Assembly (NCBI GenBank): GCA_963819785.1
Contig: CAWFXW010000017.1
Location: 206,304 to 270,303 of the forward strand
DNA: 64,000 bases
Direction: 5' to 3'
Source of the DNA: Palsa-504 sp963819785
GTDB lineage: Bacteria; Actinomycetota; Actinomycetes; Streptosporangiales; Streptosporangiaceae
Shown here: positions 44,465-53,390 of the stretch, piece by piece
Position numbering within the stretch: position 1 is the first letter of the stretch
Layout: each line of letters starts with the position of its first letter
Translations under genes and position numbers: made by a program
The notes under the pieces: model-generated
Seen by the model: only the letters and a program-made list of their open reading frames with translations
Databases searched by the model: none
What the model was told of the DNA's origin: nothing

Positions 44465-44730
44465 GCGCCGTGCTCGCCGAAGCCGAGGATATCCTCGCGT
44501 TCGACCTTCGAGATCGGCTTCCCGAGCTGGTCCGGCGGCACCAGGGGCCAGATCTCCTCCTCGAGAAACCGGGTCAGGCGTTCCTCCCGCTGCCGGACGG
44601 ACAGACGCGACTGCGCCTGGAGAACCTGACGCAGGGCGTACCGGACGGCTCCGGTCTTCGTCGTTCCCGTCAACGCGGCAAGCTCAGCCGCCAGGCGTTC
44701 GGTCTCCGGGTCCTTGATGTTAAGCGCCAT
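44461..44730 (-). CDS. vapB: VapB-type antitoxin
   Basis: An 89-residue antitoxin of the Rv0623-like transcription-factor group: MALNIKDPETERLAAELAAL and TGTTKTGAVRYALRQVLQAQ form the ribbon-helix-helix-like DNA-binding part, and the C-terminal half (LEEEIWPLVPPDQL) wraps the toxin. It neutralises the PIN toxin encoded downstream and represses the pair's own promoter, presumably at the palindromes directly upstream. Confidence 0.9.
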   Translation of the reverse strand: MALNIKDPETERLAAELAALTGTTKTGAVRYALRQVLQAQSRLSVRQREERLTRFLEEEIWPLVPPDQLGKPISKVEREDILGFGEHGA

Positions 44731-44738
44731 GGATACAT

Positions 44739-44764
44739 GGTACCAACCATGGTTGAAAGGTACC
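44739..44764. promoter_or_regulatory. vapBC operator palindromes
   Basis: GGTACC (44739-44744), the self-complementary AACCATGGTT (44745-44754) and a second GGTACC (44759-44764) lie 9 bases before the vapB start. This nested symmetry in AT-richer DNA fits autoregulation by the VapBC complex. Confidence 0.65.
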
Positions 44765-44893
44765 AGAGATCATCCGCTAACTGAGCGCCCTCGACCGATG
44801 GTCGACTAACACCACCACGCTCAGCCGTCACATGCTGAAGTCGGTCACGCTGTCATCGGTGAGGCCGAGTTGCTGATCCGGGCCTGAGGACTC

Positions 44894-45502
44894 TCAGGCG
44901 ATACTGACCTGGCTCGTCCGTTTGCCGGTACTCAGGGCGTAGCGGACCAGGCTGACCAGCACCTTCTTCACGGAGTCCCGCTCCCGTGCGTCGCACAGCA
45001 TGATGGGCACCTCAGGCCTCAGGCTCAGGGCGATCCTGATGTCATCCGGCTCGAACCGCGGGGCGCCATCGAAGCAGTTCACGGCGATGACGAATGGCGT
45101 CCCGTTCCGCTCGAAGTAGTCGATCGAGGCGAAACAGTCGGCGACGCGCCGCGTATCGGCCAGCACCACGGCACCGACCGCGCCGATGGCCAGCTCGTCC
45201 CACATGAACCAGAAACGCTCCTGGCCGGGCGTGCCGAACAAGTAGAGCACGAGCTCCGACGGGAAACTGATCCGCCCGAAATCCATGGCCACCGTCGTGG
45301 TGGTCTTGGCGCTCAGGCCCTGTGTGTCGTCGATACCGACGCTGCGATCACTTAGCGGCTCCTCCGTTCGCAGCGGCCTGATCTCACTGATGGCGCCGAC
45401 CATGGTGGTCTTCCCGACGCCGAAACCTCCGGAAATGAGGATCTTCGCGGTTGATAGCACGTTCCCGCCAGCCGAGACGGCATCAAAGTGATTCAAGTCC
45501 AT
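44894..45502 (-). CDS. cvnD: Conservon GTPase-like ATP/GTP-binding protein CvnD
   Basis: A 202-residue P-loop protein: Walker A ISGGFGVGKTTMVGAISEI, switch region LFGTPGQERFWFMWDELAIG, guanine-type motif VIAVNCFD. It is the fourth component of a conservon, where it acts as the small GTPase of a membrane complex analogous to eukaryotic G-protein signalling. ATG 45502 is chosen over an upstream TTG because GAGG stands about 9 bases before it. It overlaps cvnC by 20 bases. A small hairpin (44882-44899) spans its stop codon. Confidence 0.92.
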   Translation of the reverse strand: MDLNHFDAVSAGGNVLSTAKILISGGFGVGKTTMVGAISEIRPLRTEEPLSDRSVGIDDTQGLSAKTTTTVAMDFGRISFPSELVLYLFGTPGQERFWFMWDELAIGAVGAVVLADTRRVADCFASIDYFERNGTPFVIAVNCFDGAPRFEPDDIRIALSLRPEVPIMLCDARERDSVKKVLVSLVRYALSTGKRTSQVSIA

Positions 45503-45866
45503 CAAGTACCATCCTCAGGAGGCGCTCATCAGTTGCTGGTTGCTTCTGGGTGGAGAGAACCCGGAGCATCCCCTTGCTCGTAAGGTCGCCGAGCAGGACT
45601 CGGACCACCCCGAGGGGAAGGTCGATTTCGGAGGTCAGGTCCACGACTGGAGTTGGCCGGCGGCATAGAGACAGAATCTGACGGTGTTCAGGCCCGGGCC
45701 GGAAATGCTCCGAAGGACGCTCGCTGGTGGTGATCACGACATCGATCAAGCCGAACGACGCCCCTCCGCTCGGCAGGGTCCGCCCCTGGGTCAGGGCGTA
45801 AGGGCGGACCACTGGACCGGCCTCCCGGTCGAACCAGCGGTCGCCGTAATCGTCGCGGGCGGTCAC
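45483..45866 (-). CDS. cvnC: Conservon DUF742 protein CvnC
   Basis: A 127-residue DUF742 protein with the family hallmarks VVRPYALTQGRTLPSG, EHRQILSLCRRPTPVVDLTS and IDLPLGVVRVLLGDLTSKGM, predicted winged-helix-like. It bridges CvnB and CvnD in the conservon complex. The start overlaps the cvnB stop by 4 bases. Confidence 0.92.
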   Translation of the reverse strand: MTARDDYGDRWFDREAGPVVRPYALTQGRTLPSGGASFGLIDVVITTSERPSEHFRPGPEHRQILSLCRRPTPVVDLTSEIDLPLGVVRVLLGDLTSKGMLRVLSTQKQPATDERLLRMVLDGLESL

Positions 45867-46282
45867 TCCGGGGCTATTTCCTGGTCAGGAAATCTCGGCT
45901 CCGTGGCGAGATACCCGCCCATGCGGCGGACAAGCATCGCCATCTCGTAGGCGATGAGACCTACGTTCGGTTCTGCAGAAGTCAGCACGGCCAGGCATGT
46001 CCCCTTGCCCGCCGCGATGATGAACAGGAAGGCGGACTCCATTTCTATGATGGTCTGCCTTACCTCGCCGCCGCGGAACTGCCGACCGGTTCCCCGGGCC
46101 AGGCTCTGCAGGCCGGCGGCCAAGGCCGAAAGGTGCTCACTGTCCTCGGAAGTCAGACCTCGTGATGCCGCCACCATCAGCCCGTCCCGGGACAGGATCA
46201 GCGCCTGCTGGACGTGCTCGACCTGATCGACGAGGTTGTCCAGCAGCCAGCCCAGCTGTCCGGCCGTGTCTGTCTGTGTCAT
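45863..46282 (-). CDS. cvnB: Conservon roadblock/LC7 protein CvnB
   Basis: A 139-residue roadblock/LC7-domain protein: LGWLLDNLVDQVEHVQQALI, LSRDGLMVAASRGL, EHLSALAAGLQSLARGTGRQ, FIIAAGKGTCLAVLTSAEPN and EMAMLVRRMGGYL. In characterised systems such proteins regulate a cognate GTPase, here CvnD. Begins 15 bases after cvnA. Confidence 0.92.
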   Translation of the reverse strand: MTQTDTAGQLGWLLDNLVDQVEHVQQALILSRDGLMVAASRGLTSEDSEHLSALAAGLQSLARGTGRQFRGGEVRQTIIEMESAFLFIIAAGKGTCLAVLTSAEPNVGLIAYEMAMLVRRMGGYLATEPRFPDQEIAPE

Positions 46283-46297
46283 TATTCAGCCTCGCAA

Positions 46298-48754
46298 TCA
46301 GTCAGTTCCGTGGCCCGGGGCACCCTTGGGATTGTCGAGATCATCCACGCGTCCGCGTCGCCATCCTTGCTGCATCAAGATCAGCATGTTGCGGGTCTCC
46401 TCGGGCGACCGTGAGTCGACTTCAGGCATCTCGCGCTCCGCCGGGCGCTGGGCTTCGCCGCGGCGGGCCTGCAGCTGCGGGGCCAGGCTGGCCTGCGGAA
46501 CCCGGATGGGCATCCCGAGGTGGCTGCCGGACGAAACGGGGCCGGGCAACGTGGAGCCGGGCAGCAGCCCGGGTTCACGGAGGGAGCGCGATGGAGGTGC
46601 GCTTCGTGGCTCATCCGCCCATGACGACTGTCGCTGGGAGACCCCGGCCTGGGACCGCGGTGCCGTCGCGCCGGCCTCCCATGGGGCCAGTGGTGCCGGA
46701 GCTTCGCGGGCCGGCAGCACGAGCGGCTCGGTCTCCCAGGGTGCTCGCGGGGCAGTCTGGGGAGCCGGAAGCAGCCGGTGCCGTCCGGTCAGGCCGCGGG
46801 TACCGTTGTCGTCCGGCCAGCCGCCTTCATCGCGGGGTACCCTGACCTCTTCCCTCTGCACGATCACGCCGAACGGCAGCAGTACGACGGCCGTGGTGCC
46901 GCCGTACACCGAGCGACGGAGCGAGACCGTGATGTCGTGCCGGGCCGCCAGCTGGCTGACGACGAATAGCCCGAGCTGCTCACTGCGGGCCAGGTCGAAC
47001 TCAGGCACGTTAGCGAGGCGCTGGTTGATCCTGGCGAGTTCTTCGGCGGACAGGCCCAGGCCGCGGTCTTCGATCTCCGCGACGAGACCTGTGCCCACCC
47101 GCTCGGCCCTGATCTCGATCCTGGTATTGGGCGGGGAGAAGATCGTGGCGTTCTCCACCAGTTCGGCGACCAGATGGATGACGTCGTTGACCGCGTTCCC
47201 CGCGACCAGGTCCTCTGATTCGCTGGTCACGTCCACCCGGACGTAATCCTCGACCTCGGCTACCGCCGCGCGCAGCACGTCGACAACGGGGACCGGATCA
47301 CGCCAGCCGCGCCCAGGCGTAGAACCCGACAAGATGATCAGGCCTTCGGCATGCCTGCGCATGCGGGTGGTCAGGTGGTCGAGACGGAAGAGGTCGGCGA
47401 GCGCCTCCGGCTCGCTGGTCCGCCGCTCCATCGAGTCCAGCATCCCCAGCTGCCGGTGCAGCAGGGACTGACTGCGCATGGATATGTTCAGGAAAACCTG
47501 GTTGACCGCCTTGCGCAGCCCCGCCTGCTCGACGGCGGCCGCCACGGCCGCCGCCTGAACGGTGCCGAACGACTCCGCGACCTGCGAGATCTCGTGGACG
47601 CTGCTGGTGGTCGGGGGCGGGGACTCCGCGAGCACGTCCACATCGTCACCCCGCCGGAGCCGTTCGACGACTCGCGGCAGGCGTTCCTCGGCCATGGCGC
47701 GAACGCTGTCGTTCAGCCGGCCCAGATCCCCGGTGACCTTGCGGCCGAACCACACGAGCAGGAAGGCCGAGGCGACGACGGCGGCCAGCCCGAGGCCCCC
47801 GGCGAGGACGGCCTCGGTCACCAGCCGGTCAGTAAGCGCCGCGCTCAGCTGCGACAGCTTGATGCCGCCCGCCATCTCGGCCTTCTGCAGGCCGGCCAGG
47901 TAGGCCCCCGAGTCCGCCTGCCAGGCGGCGGGGTTCACCGGGATGGGTCCGCTGGCCGGGCTGGCCGAGATCTCATCTTCCATGGTCTGGAACGCCTGGT
48001 ACCGCGGTGAGGAGGTGACATCGGCGTACAGCCCGCCCAGGTCCGGCGTCAGCAGGGCCAAGGCCACGCTCATGAGGTTGCGCCGGCTCGCCGCGGCGCT
48101 GGCGAACTGCTGGCGAGCGGCCGCGCTCATCTGGCCGCGGTCAACCAGCGCGCCGCCGACGAGTACCGACTCCCGGGCGCCCATCTCGAGCGCGTATGAC
48201 ATGTCCGTGGAGCCGATCGAGACGTCGGCGAACGGGGAGCCGTTGTTCTTGATCCCCGCAAAATAGAACTGCCACTGATCGTCGATGATCTTGGTGTAGG
48301 CCTGGAACGCGCCGATGGGGCTCATGGTGCCCGAATTGACCTGCGCCCGGATGTTGCCGAGCTGCGCCAAGTCCGTGTACAGGGCGTTCAGATCCGTCCT
48401 GGACTGGTCGGAGAGCTGGTCCTGGGCCGGGGCCATGGCGGTCTTGGCCTGCGGGATGCCCTTGTCGACGAGCTTCCTCGCGACGAGCAGGGCCGCGTCG
48501 GATGTCGTCCGGTCACTGCTCAGCCAGAGGTAGGACTGGGCTCGCTCCTGGGGTAGGCCGGCCGTCAGCGAGGCGAAGCCGTTCGTGATGATCGTTACGC
48601 CCTGGTTGTAGTAGTGGTCGTGGACGGCGCTGTAGACCGTGATGCTCGCCGCGAAACCCCACAGCGCCAGCAGGGAGATCAAAGGCACAGCGAACATGCC
48701 GATCAGGAACAGCCTGATGGACCTTGAGCGGACAGGCCGCCGGAGCAACGCCAT
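46298..48754 (-). CDS. cvnA: Conservon sensor kinase-like protein CvnA
   Basis: An 818-residue membrane sensor. Residues about 14-36 (LFLIGMFAVPLISLLALWGF) and 314-338 (AVLAGGLGLAAVVASAFLLV) are membrane segments enclosing a large extracytoplasmic NIT-like helical sensor domain. A HAMP-like linker, a helical segment (NISMRSQSLLHRQLGMLDSM) and an HATPase domain follow (N box HLVAELVENATIFSPPNT, G boxes EIEDRGLGLS and LGLFVVSQLAARHDI). The last 200 residues are a Pro/Ser-rich disordered tail. CvnA is the receptor of the conservon; kinase activity is not assured for this group. GAGG lies 4 bases before the ATG. Confidence 0.92.
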   Translation of the reverse strand: MALLRRPVRSRSIRLFLIGMFAVPLISLLALWGFAASITVYSAVHDHYYNQGVTIITNGFASLTAGLPQERAQSYLWLSSDRTTSDAALLVARKLVDKGIPQAKTAMAPAQDQLSDQSRTDLNALYTDLAQLGNIRAQVNSGTMSPIGAFQAYTKIIDDQWQFYFAGIKNNGSPFADVSIGSTDMSYALEMGARESVLVGGALVDRGQMSAAARQQFASAAASRRNLMSVALALLTPDLGGLYADVTSSPRYQAFQTMEDEISASPASGPIPVNPAAWQADSGAYLAGLQKAEMAGGIKLSQLSAALTDRLVTEAVLAGGLGLAAVVASAFLLVWFGRKVTGDLGRLNDSVRAMAEERLPRVVERLRRGDDVDVLAESPPPTTSSVHEISQVAESFGTVQAAAVAAAVEQAGLRKAVNQVFLNISMRSQSLLHRQLGMLDSMERRTSEPEALADLFRLDHLTTRMRRHAEGLIILSGSTPGRGWRDPVPVVDVLRAAVAEVEDYVRVDVTSESEDLVAGNAVNDVIHLVAELVENATIFSPPNTRIEIRAERVGTGLVAEIEDRGLGLSAEELARINQRLANVPEFDLARSEQLGLFVVSQLAARHDITVSLRRSVYGGTTAVVLLPFGVIVQREEVRVPRDEGGWPDDNGTRGLTGRHRLLPAPQTAPRAPWETEPLVLPAREAPAPLAPWEAGATAPRSQAGVSQRQSSWADEPRSAPPSRSLREPGLLPGSTLPGPVSSGSHLGMPIRVPQASLAPQLQARRGEAQRPAEREMPEVDSRSPEETRNMLILMQQGWRRGRVDDLDNPKGAPGHGTD

Positions 48755-49255
48755 TGCGCCTCACACAAGATAAGGACGGAGGGTGAGCATGCCGTACGCC
48801 TGCGGCAGTGCATCGCCGGGCTGTGCCCGACATCCTGGGTGGCGACATCCGAACCCTCGCGACGTGGCCAAACTCTGGTTATTTTCATCTGGTAAGACTG
48901 CTTGGGACCGTAACACGGCCGTAAACCGGCAAGTGTGTGCACTTTTGAAGATCGTTAGCAGACCGCGATCTCCGGAAACAGCGGCCACATGGACGCCTAC
49001 GGTCCGCAACGAACGGGCACCGTCGGCCGAGGGCACTGAACCGGCCTCGATTGCTGCTGGCGCACCGGGGGCGTCCACCGCTACGCCGGAGGGCCCGCGG
49101 TCAGGCTCAGCGACATTCCCGGCTACGTGTGATAGATTTAAATGTTTCGTGTTCTACCCGTATATTTGCCCGCTCTCGCGATCTTGAGGTCCACGCCAGA
49201 CCGACCACCGTATAGCGGGTCGGTGACCGTCACAGATACTCATCGAGGAACCCAG

Positions 49256-50183
49256 ATGGCTGTCGGAAAGCTCTTCCACATCATCCACATGACCGGCCGG
49301 CTCGAACGAGCTCGAGGCCTGGTACGACGACGTGTTCGCGGTGAAGGTGTTCATGCCGCACAGCTACATGCCCGGAGAGCGCCGGGACGCGTCGCTGGTC
49401 TTGCTCGGCAACACGGTCATCGAGCCGCTGGCGCCGGCCTTCAGCGAGCCCGACTGGCCGCAGTTCCCGCTCGGCCGGTTCTACAACCGGTTCGGCGACC
49501 ACTGGCACTCCATCGCGTACTACGCCGACGACACCGTCGACATCTGGCGGACGACCCAGAAGCTCGGCCTGCGCACCTACGGCGAGGGCGGCAAGCCGCT
49601 CACCGAGGAGCCGGTCTGGGACGAGCAGCACGCCAACACCTCGGTCTTCACGCACCCGAAGGAGACCTTCACCCAGATCGAGTTCTTCGACCCGCGCTTC
49701 ACCACCATGCAGAACCAGGACTTGCGCTTCCGCCCTGACTGGGACGGGGACTGGTGGATCAAGAACCACCCGGTCAAGACCCCCGGCCTGGCGTACACCA
49801 CGATCATCGCCCGCGACCTGGACCGCGCGGAGACGATTTACACCACCGGGCTCGGCGGCACCCTGCTGCACAAAGGCAGCTCAGACCTGACCGGCACTGA
49901 GGACGTGTACGTGCAGCTCGGTGACACGGTGATCCAGCTGTCCAAACCCGTGAAGGACGGCACGATCGCGGCCCAGGACGCGGCCAGGTTCGGCGACAGC
50001 CACCACGCGGCCGCATTCAAGGTGCAAAACCTCGACGACACCGAGGCATACTTCACCGACAAGGGCATCCGGACGGCCGGGCGCGACGACCAGACGCTGA
50101 TCACCGACCCGGAGACGACCTTCGGCGTGCCGTTCCGCTGGACCACCTGGGACGTCCCGGGCGGCCCACGCGACACCAGGTAG
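49256..50183 (+). pseudogene. Two-domain VOC family protein, frameshifted near its start
   Basis: ATG 49256 has a GAGGA site 7 bases upstream and encodes MAVGKLFHIIHMTG; a base is then lost or gained near 49291, and the rest (NELEAWYDDVFAVKVFMPHS onward) is in another frame to 50183. The body has two glyoxalase-fold units with HWHSIAYYADDTVDIW, QIEFFDPRFT, AYTTIIARDLDRAETIY and DSHHAAAFKVQNLDD. Repaired length would be about 308 residues. It could be a ring-cleavage-type dioxygenase or lyase; substrate unknown. Because the break is a single base in otherwise well-kept sequence, it may be a sequencing error. Confidence 0.72.
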
Positions 50184-50384
50184 CGCGGTGCAGGGACAGC
50201 GATTCCAAGCGATTCCTCAACTCTCCCCCGGTCAGCTTTGTACTGGTAGTAGACGATCTGATCGCGCCGCTGGCCGGCGGGGTCGGCTGCACCAGACCCG
50301 CATGCGCCATCATCGCGGCAGAAGAGTATGCGCGAGTCCCATCATGCGGTGCAAGCGGATAGTGAGCCGACGCGATTGACAGTG

Positions 50385-50505
50385 TCAGGCCAGTTCGTAT
50401 AGCCGGATGTAATCAATCAGCATCGTCTGCGGGAAGATCACCGACTCATCCGGCGGAACCGAGGCGGTGACGATGGCGGGGAACTTACCTGGCCGCAGCG
50501 CTATA
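50385..50505 (-). pseudogene. C-terminal tail of a GH16-like secreted glycoside hydrolase
   Basis: On the minus strand the last 40 codons before a TGA at 50385-50387 read GKFPAIVTASVPPDESVIFP then QTMLIDYIRLYELA. This matches the end of bacterial family 16 beta-glucanases, where PQTMxVDYVRVYQ forms the final strand. No catalytic part is present upstream. Confidence 0.5.
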
Positions 50506-50513
50506 AAGCGAAC

Positions 50514-50657
50514 ATGGCGAAGCTGGAATCCGGAGACCTGGCGCTGGTCGCTGTCGTAATAGACGAACTGGCCAAGAGGGACGCCAATCGCGGGCTGTCC
50601 GCCGGGGAGAAGCGAATGCTAGCCAGAGCGCGCACCATACTCCTCCAGGAGGGCTGA
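50514..50657 (+). CDS. Small hypothetical protein
   Basis: A possible 47-residue protein, MAKLESGDLALVAVVIDELA, then a basic helix (KRDANRGLSAGEKRMLARAR) and TILLQEG. Its composition looks protein-like, but there is no clear ribosome binding site and no family I recognise. It lies antisense to the end of a GH16 relic and just before the convergent ATPase gene. Confidence 0.35.
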   Translation: MAKLESGDLALVAVVIDELAKRDANRGLSAGEKRMLARARTILLQEG

Positions 50658-50695
50658 CGCGCACCGCGGCGGAATCCAGTGCACTTCCGCAACGG

Positions 50696-52687
50696 TTACG
50701 TCCCGATCGCTGGCTCACGCGTGGGATCTTTGTCAAGATGCAAATTCACGTTGTTCATCTTGGCGCGTGCGCGAGACAAGAACCATTCAGCCTCAGGAGG
50801 ATACATTGCCAGCGCTGCCTTAGCATTCGCAAGCTCGTTCACAACATCAAGGACCCCATCAAAATCATTCTCGAGCAAACTAGTGATTCGGTCCGCGAAA
50901 TACTCGGACATGACAGATCCAATTTTCATATATGCTGAAAGCCGTTGTAGCATAATGTCATCTTCAGGCATGCCGTTGGCAGATCCTGCTGCGTCGTCAA
51001 GCTTGCATGCGTTGATAACGGATTCAAGCGGGATGATCTGATCGTAGATCTGATGCCGTAGCATATGAAGTCCGTCCATTCCAGACGTACGTCCGCTTTC
51101 GAGCTGCTTAATGATCGCGTCATCAATAGCGTCGGCAATATCGCGCGTTATAATTCTTGGAGCTAGCGCGGCCACGCTAAGAGGTTTGCGCGCACTCTCT
51201 ATAAGAGCTACACAGGAACGTGCTGTACGGATGAGATCGCGGGGGAGAGCGCCCGACCATGCGTAGCAGAATAGAGCAACAGAGTCTGGGAATCCCTCTG
51301 CTCGGCGTGCGAGAATTTCCAGCGCGTCATTAGGGCTTGGAGCCTTCATTTTCTCGATGGTATCGAAAGCTGAATCAAAACCGTCCCTAAAAGGGATTCC
51401 GCGCACAGCAAATCTGCGCATCGCATCCTCGGACACTGAGACTATGAAATGTGTGTTCGGAATGTGGAACAAGTCCTTGAGGCCATTAACCACGGCAATG
51501 GCATCATCTGCGCTTGCTAGTTTATCCAGTTCATCAATTGCAATAGCTATTGGAAGACCCCCTAGCTGCCGGTACCGCTCAAGATAGGTCTTATAGGACT
51601 CAACCAACTCAGGATGACTCAGTTCGCGTTCAGTCCACGTGGTCTGCCGCCCCCGTTGCAGGGCGATGCCCCTTCCAGATATTCCAGATGCAGTTGAGCG
51701 TTGATCACTTCTGGAGCCCGTAATAGAGACCAGGGCCCGCTCTGAAAGCGTCGCGATTTGCCGTTCGGCATTCGGCTGCCGGAAGAGCTCGCTAAAATAG
51801 GCCAGCCGCCCTTGGTACAGCACAGCTGACCGCTTGCTTATTATTTCACGGGCGGTATTAGCAAATATTGTGCGAACGAAATCGACCGGATCATATACCG
51901 CAGGTGCTGATAGGTAAAGTACGATCCATTCCGGCTCCAGTTCGTACTTTATCCAGCGCAACAACGTCGTCTTCCCCGAGCCTCGTAGGCCAGCCACCCC
52001 CACTGCCGACGTAGTGTGATCTGTAAGGAATCCTAGAATATAGTCGAAGCCTTCAGACCGTTGCACCCGCGAGGACTCGAGTTCGACCAGTGCAGGTGCC
52101 TTAGACAATCGGAGCATGGGATCAAGCTTGCGCTTGCGCATGCGTTTGGGCTTGCGCTTGAGCTTCATTGAGAGCTCCGACCTGAAGGCCTTGAACTCAT
52201 CCGATATCTGTTGGTGGACCTCTTGCGGGTAGGGAACGAATCGTACCTTCGGCAAGGTTTTGTCTTGGTCAGTCGCCTTCACGATGAGCTCACCGTAACC
52301 GAGCACGCGGCCTTCCGGCGAACGCCGTAGATCGATACGGGTAACCTCAGCAAACGAAATACTACGGACGGTTCGGTTCACGAGCCCAGTTGCGATAATC
52401 ATCCTAGTCGACGTTACGACGAAATAGTCAAAGAACCGGTTCAACTTCCAGAATGCGCGGAGCATCAGAACACCGAATGCCAGCCAGATAATAACGAGCG
52501 CAGCGCTGTCAGGGTGAGCCACGTTACCCAATACTCCAGCGATCGCCAAACCTGCGACGACAACGAGCATCATGGGACCGATGATGATCCCGGGATGCAC
52601 GCGGACGGTAGCCACTTGACGCTCGTCTTGCAGCAGATACCTACTGACTCGCGGCGGGGCGGCATTGCCTGGCGTAAACAGCCTCAT
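50696..52687 (-). CDS. Membrane protein fusing a bPH2 domain to a STAND/KAP-like P-loop ATPase
   Basis: A 663-residue protein. Two membrane segments at residues about 33-54 (GIIIGPMMLVVVAGLAIAGV) and 62-80 (AALVIIWLAFGVLMLRAFW) lead into a bacterial PH domain (DYFVVTSTRMIIATGLVNRT, VTRIDLRRSPEGRVLGYGEL). A very basic linker (MKLKRKPKRMRKRKL) follows, then a P-loop ATPase with Walker A AGLRGSGKTTLL near 234 and Walker B IAIAIDELDKLAS near 384. The last 150 residues are helical. GC content is visibly lower than in all neighbours, suggesting transfer. The start overlaps the upstream small gene by 4 bases. The architecture resembles anti-phage or membrane-surveillance ATPases, but that is inference. 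Confidence 0.8.
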   Translation of the reverse strand: MRLFTPGNAAPPRVSRYLLQDERQVATVRVHPGIIIGPMMLVVVAGLAIAGVLGNVAHPDSAALVIIWLAFGVLMLRAFWKLNRFFDYFVVTSTRMIIATGLVNRTVRSISFAEVTRIDLRRSPEGRVLGYGELIVKATDQDKTLPKVRFVPYPQEVHQQISDEFKAFRSELSMKLKRKPKRMRKRKLDPMLRLSKAPALVELESSRVQRSEGFDYILGFLTDHTTSAVGVAGLRGSGKTTLLRWIKYELEPEWIVLYLSAPAVYDPVDFVRTIFANTAREIISKRSAVLYQGRLAYFSELFRQPNAERQIATLSERALVSITGSRSDQRSTASGISGRGIALQRGRQTTWTERELSHPELVESYKTYLERYRQLGGLPIAIAIDELDKLASADDAIAVVNGLKDLFHIPNTHFIVSVSEDAMRRFAVRGIPFRDGFDSAFDTIEKMKAPSPNDALEILARRAEGFPDSVALFCYAWSGALPRDLIRTARSCVALIESARKPLSVAALAPRIITRDIADAIDDAIIKQLESGRTSGMDGLHMLRHQIYDQIIPLESVINACKLDDAAGSANGMPEDDIMLQRLSAYMKIGSVMSEYFADRITSLLENDFDGVLDVVNELANAKAALAMYPPEAEWFLSRARAKMNNVNLHLDKDPTREPAIGT

Positions 52688-53007
52688 GTCGGCCTCAGGT
52701 CAGTTTGGCGCCGAACGCCGACATCGGCCTGGCTACAGTGCTCGGCGGTGAGTTTCCGCACCTGACCCAGGAAGTCATGTTCAGCCGCCCTGACGTCATC
52801 ATCAGCAACCATGCTTGTCTCCCCACCGGTCAACATCACGCAAAGTCCCATCAGGATCAATGAAGCACAGAGCATGAACCATGGCAGGGTCCAATGGCTC
52901 AGATCACCGGGCCATAGGACCTCAGTCCCAGTCCCTACTCGCCTATCGGAGGCGCGGCCAAGACGGAGCGCCCCCCCACGCCTGTTGCTGCCGCATGTAG
53001 CAACCAC
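52684..53007 (-). CDS. Small single-TM protein co-translated with the bPH2 ATPase
   Basis: Up to 107 residues, with one membrane segment (WFMLCASLILMGLCVMLTGG) and a short hydrophilic helix after it (DDDVRAAEHDFLGQVRKLTA). It ends with an ATGA overlap onto the bPH2-ATPase, so it is the first gene of that pair. The GTG start at 53007 is uncertain; a later start nearer the membrane segment is possible. No family recognised. It may be the accessory or sensor subunit of the ATPase. Confidence 0.6.
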   Translation of the reverse strand: MVATCGSNRRGGALRLGRASDRRVGTGTEVLWPGDLSHWTLPWFMLCASLILMGLCVMLTGGETSMVADDDVRAAEHDFLGQVRKLTAEHCSQADVGVRRQTDLRPT

Positions 53008-53390
53008 CCTGGCCTACGGGGATCCTCAGCGATCAGGCAAGCGGAAACATGCCACATCAGGGAAGCCACACGCACTGGCAGTCACCGGGTATGCCTTAGA
53101 GCCAGGGTTGCGGTCAAAGTGTTTCGGCTGTTCAGGCGAGGGCGTGAGTGGCGGGTGGTGCGCGGTCACGGGACCGTTCGGTCTCTCGCTCTGGCTGTCT
53201 GCGCTGGTAGCTGGTTACCGACAGTGACTGAGGGCGCGGCGAGGGTCCCGGGGCCTGGCTGGTAACTGGCCGTGACTGTTCCGGCGTCGGTCTGGTTACT
53301 TCCGGGCAGGGCAACGGGGACCCGGATAGGACAAGGGGTATCTCACGTCTCTTCACCACCGGGAGGCCCCGTTGCGTGACCAGTCTTGCA
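53008..53390. other. Region between the ATPase pair and the ISAs1 relic, nothing identified
   Basis: The first 60 bases probably hold the promoter of the ATPase pair. I found no terminal inverted repeat of the IS here. Confidence 0.35.

Noticed and set aside
44882..44899. Hairpin GCCTGAG-GACT-CTCAGGC over the cvnD stop as a terminator
   Set aside because: Only 7 bp and no U-tract; noted in the cvnD entry but not called.
50385..50657. Possible new toxin-antitoxin pair from the small ORF and opposite-strand tail
   Set aside because: The minus-strand sequence reads as the end of a GH16 enzyme, and the small ORF lacks any partner.
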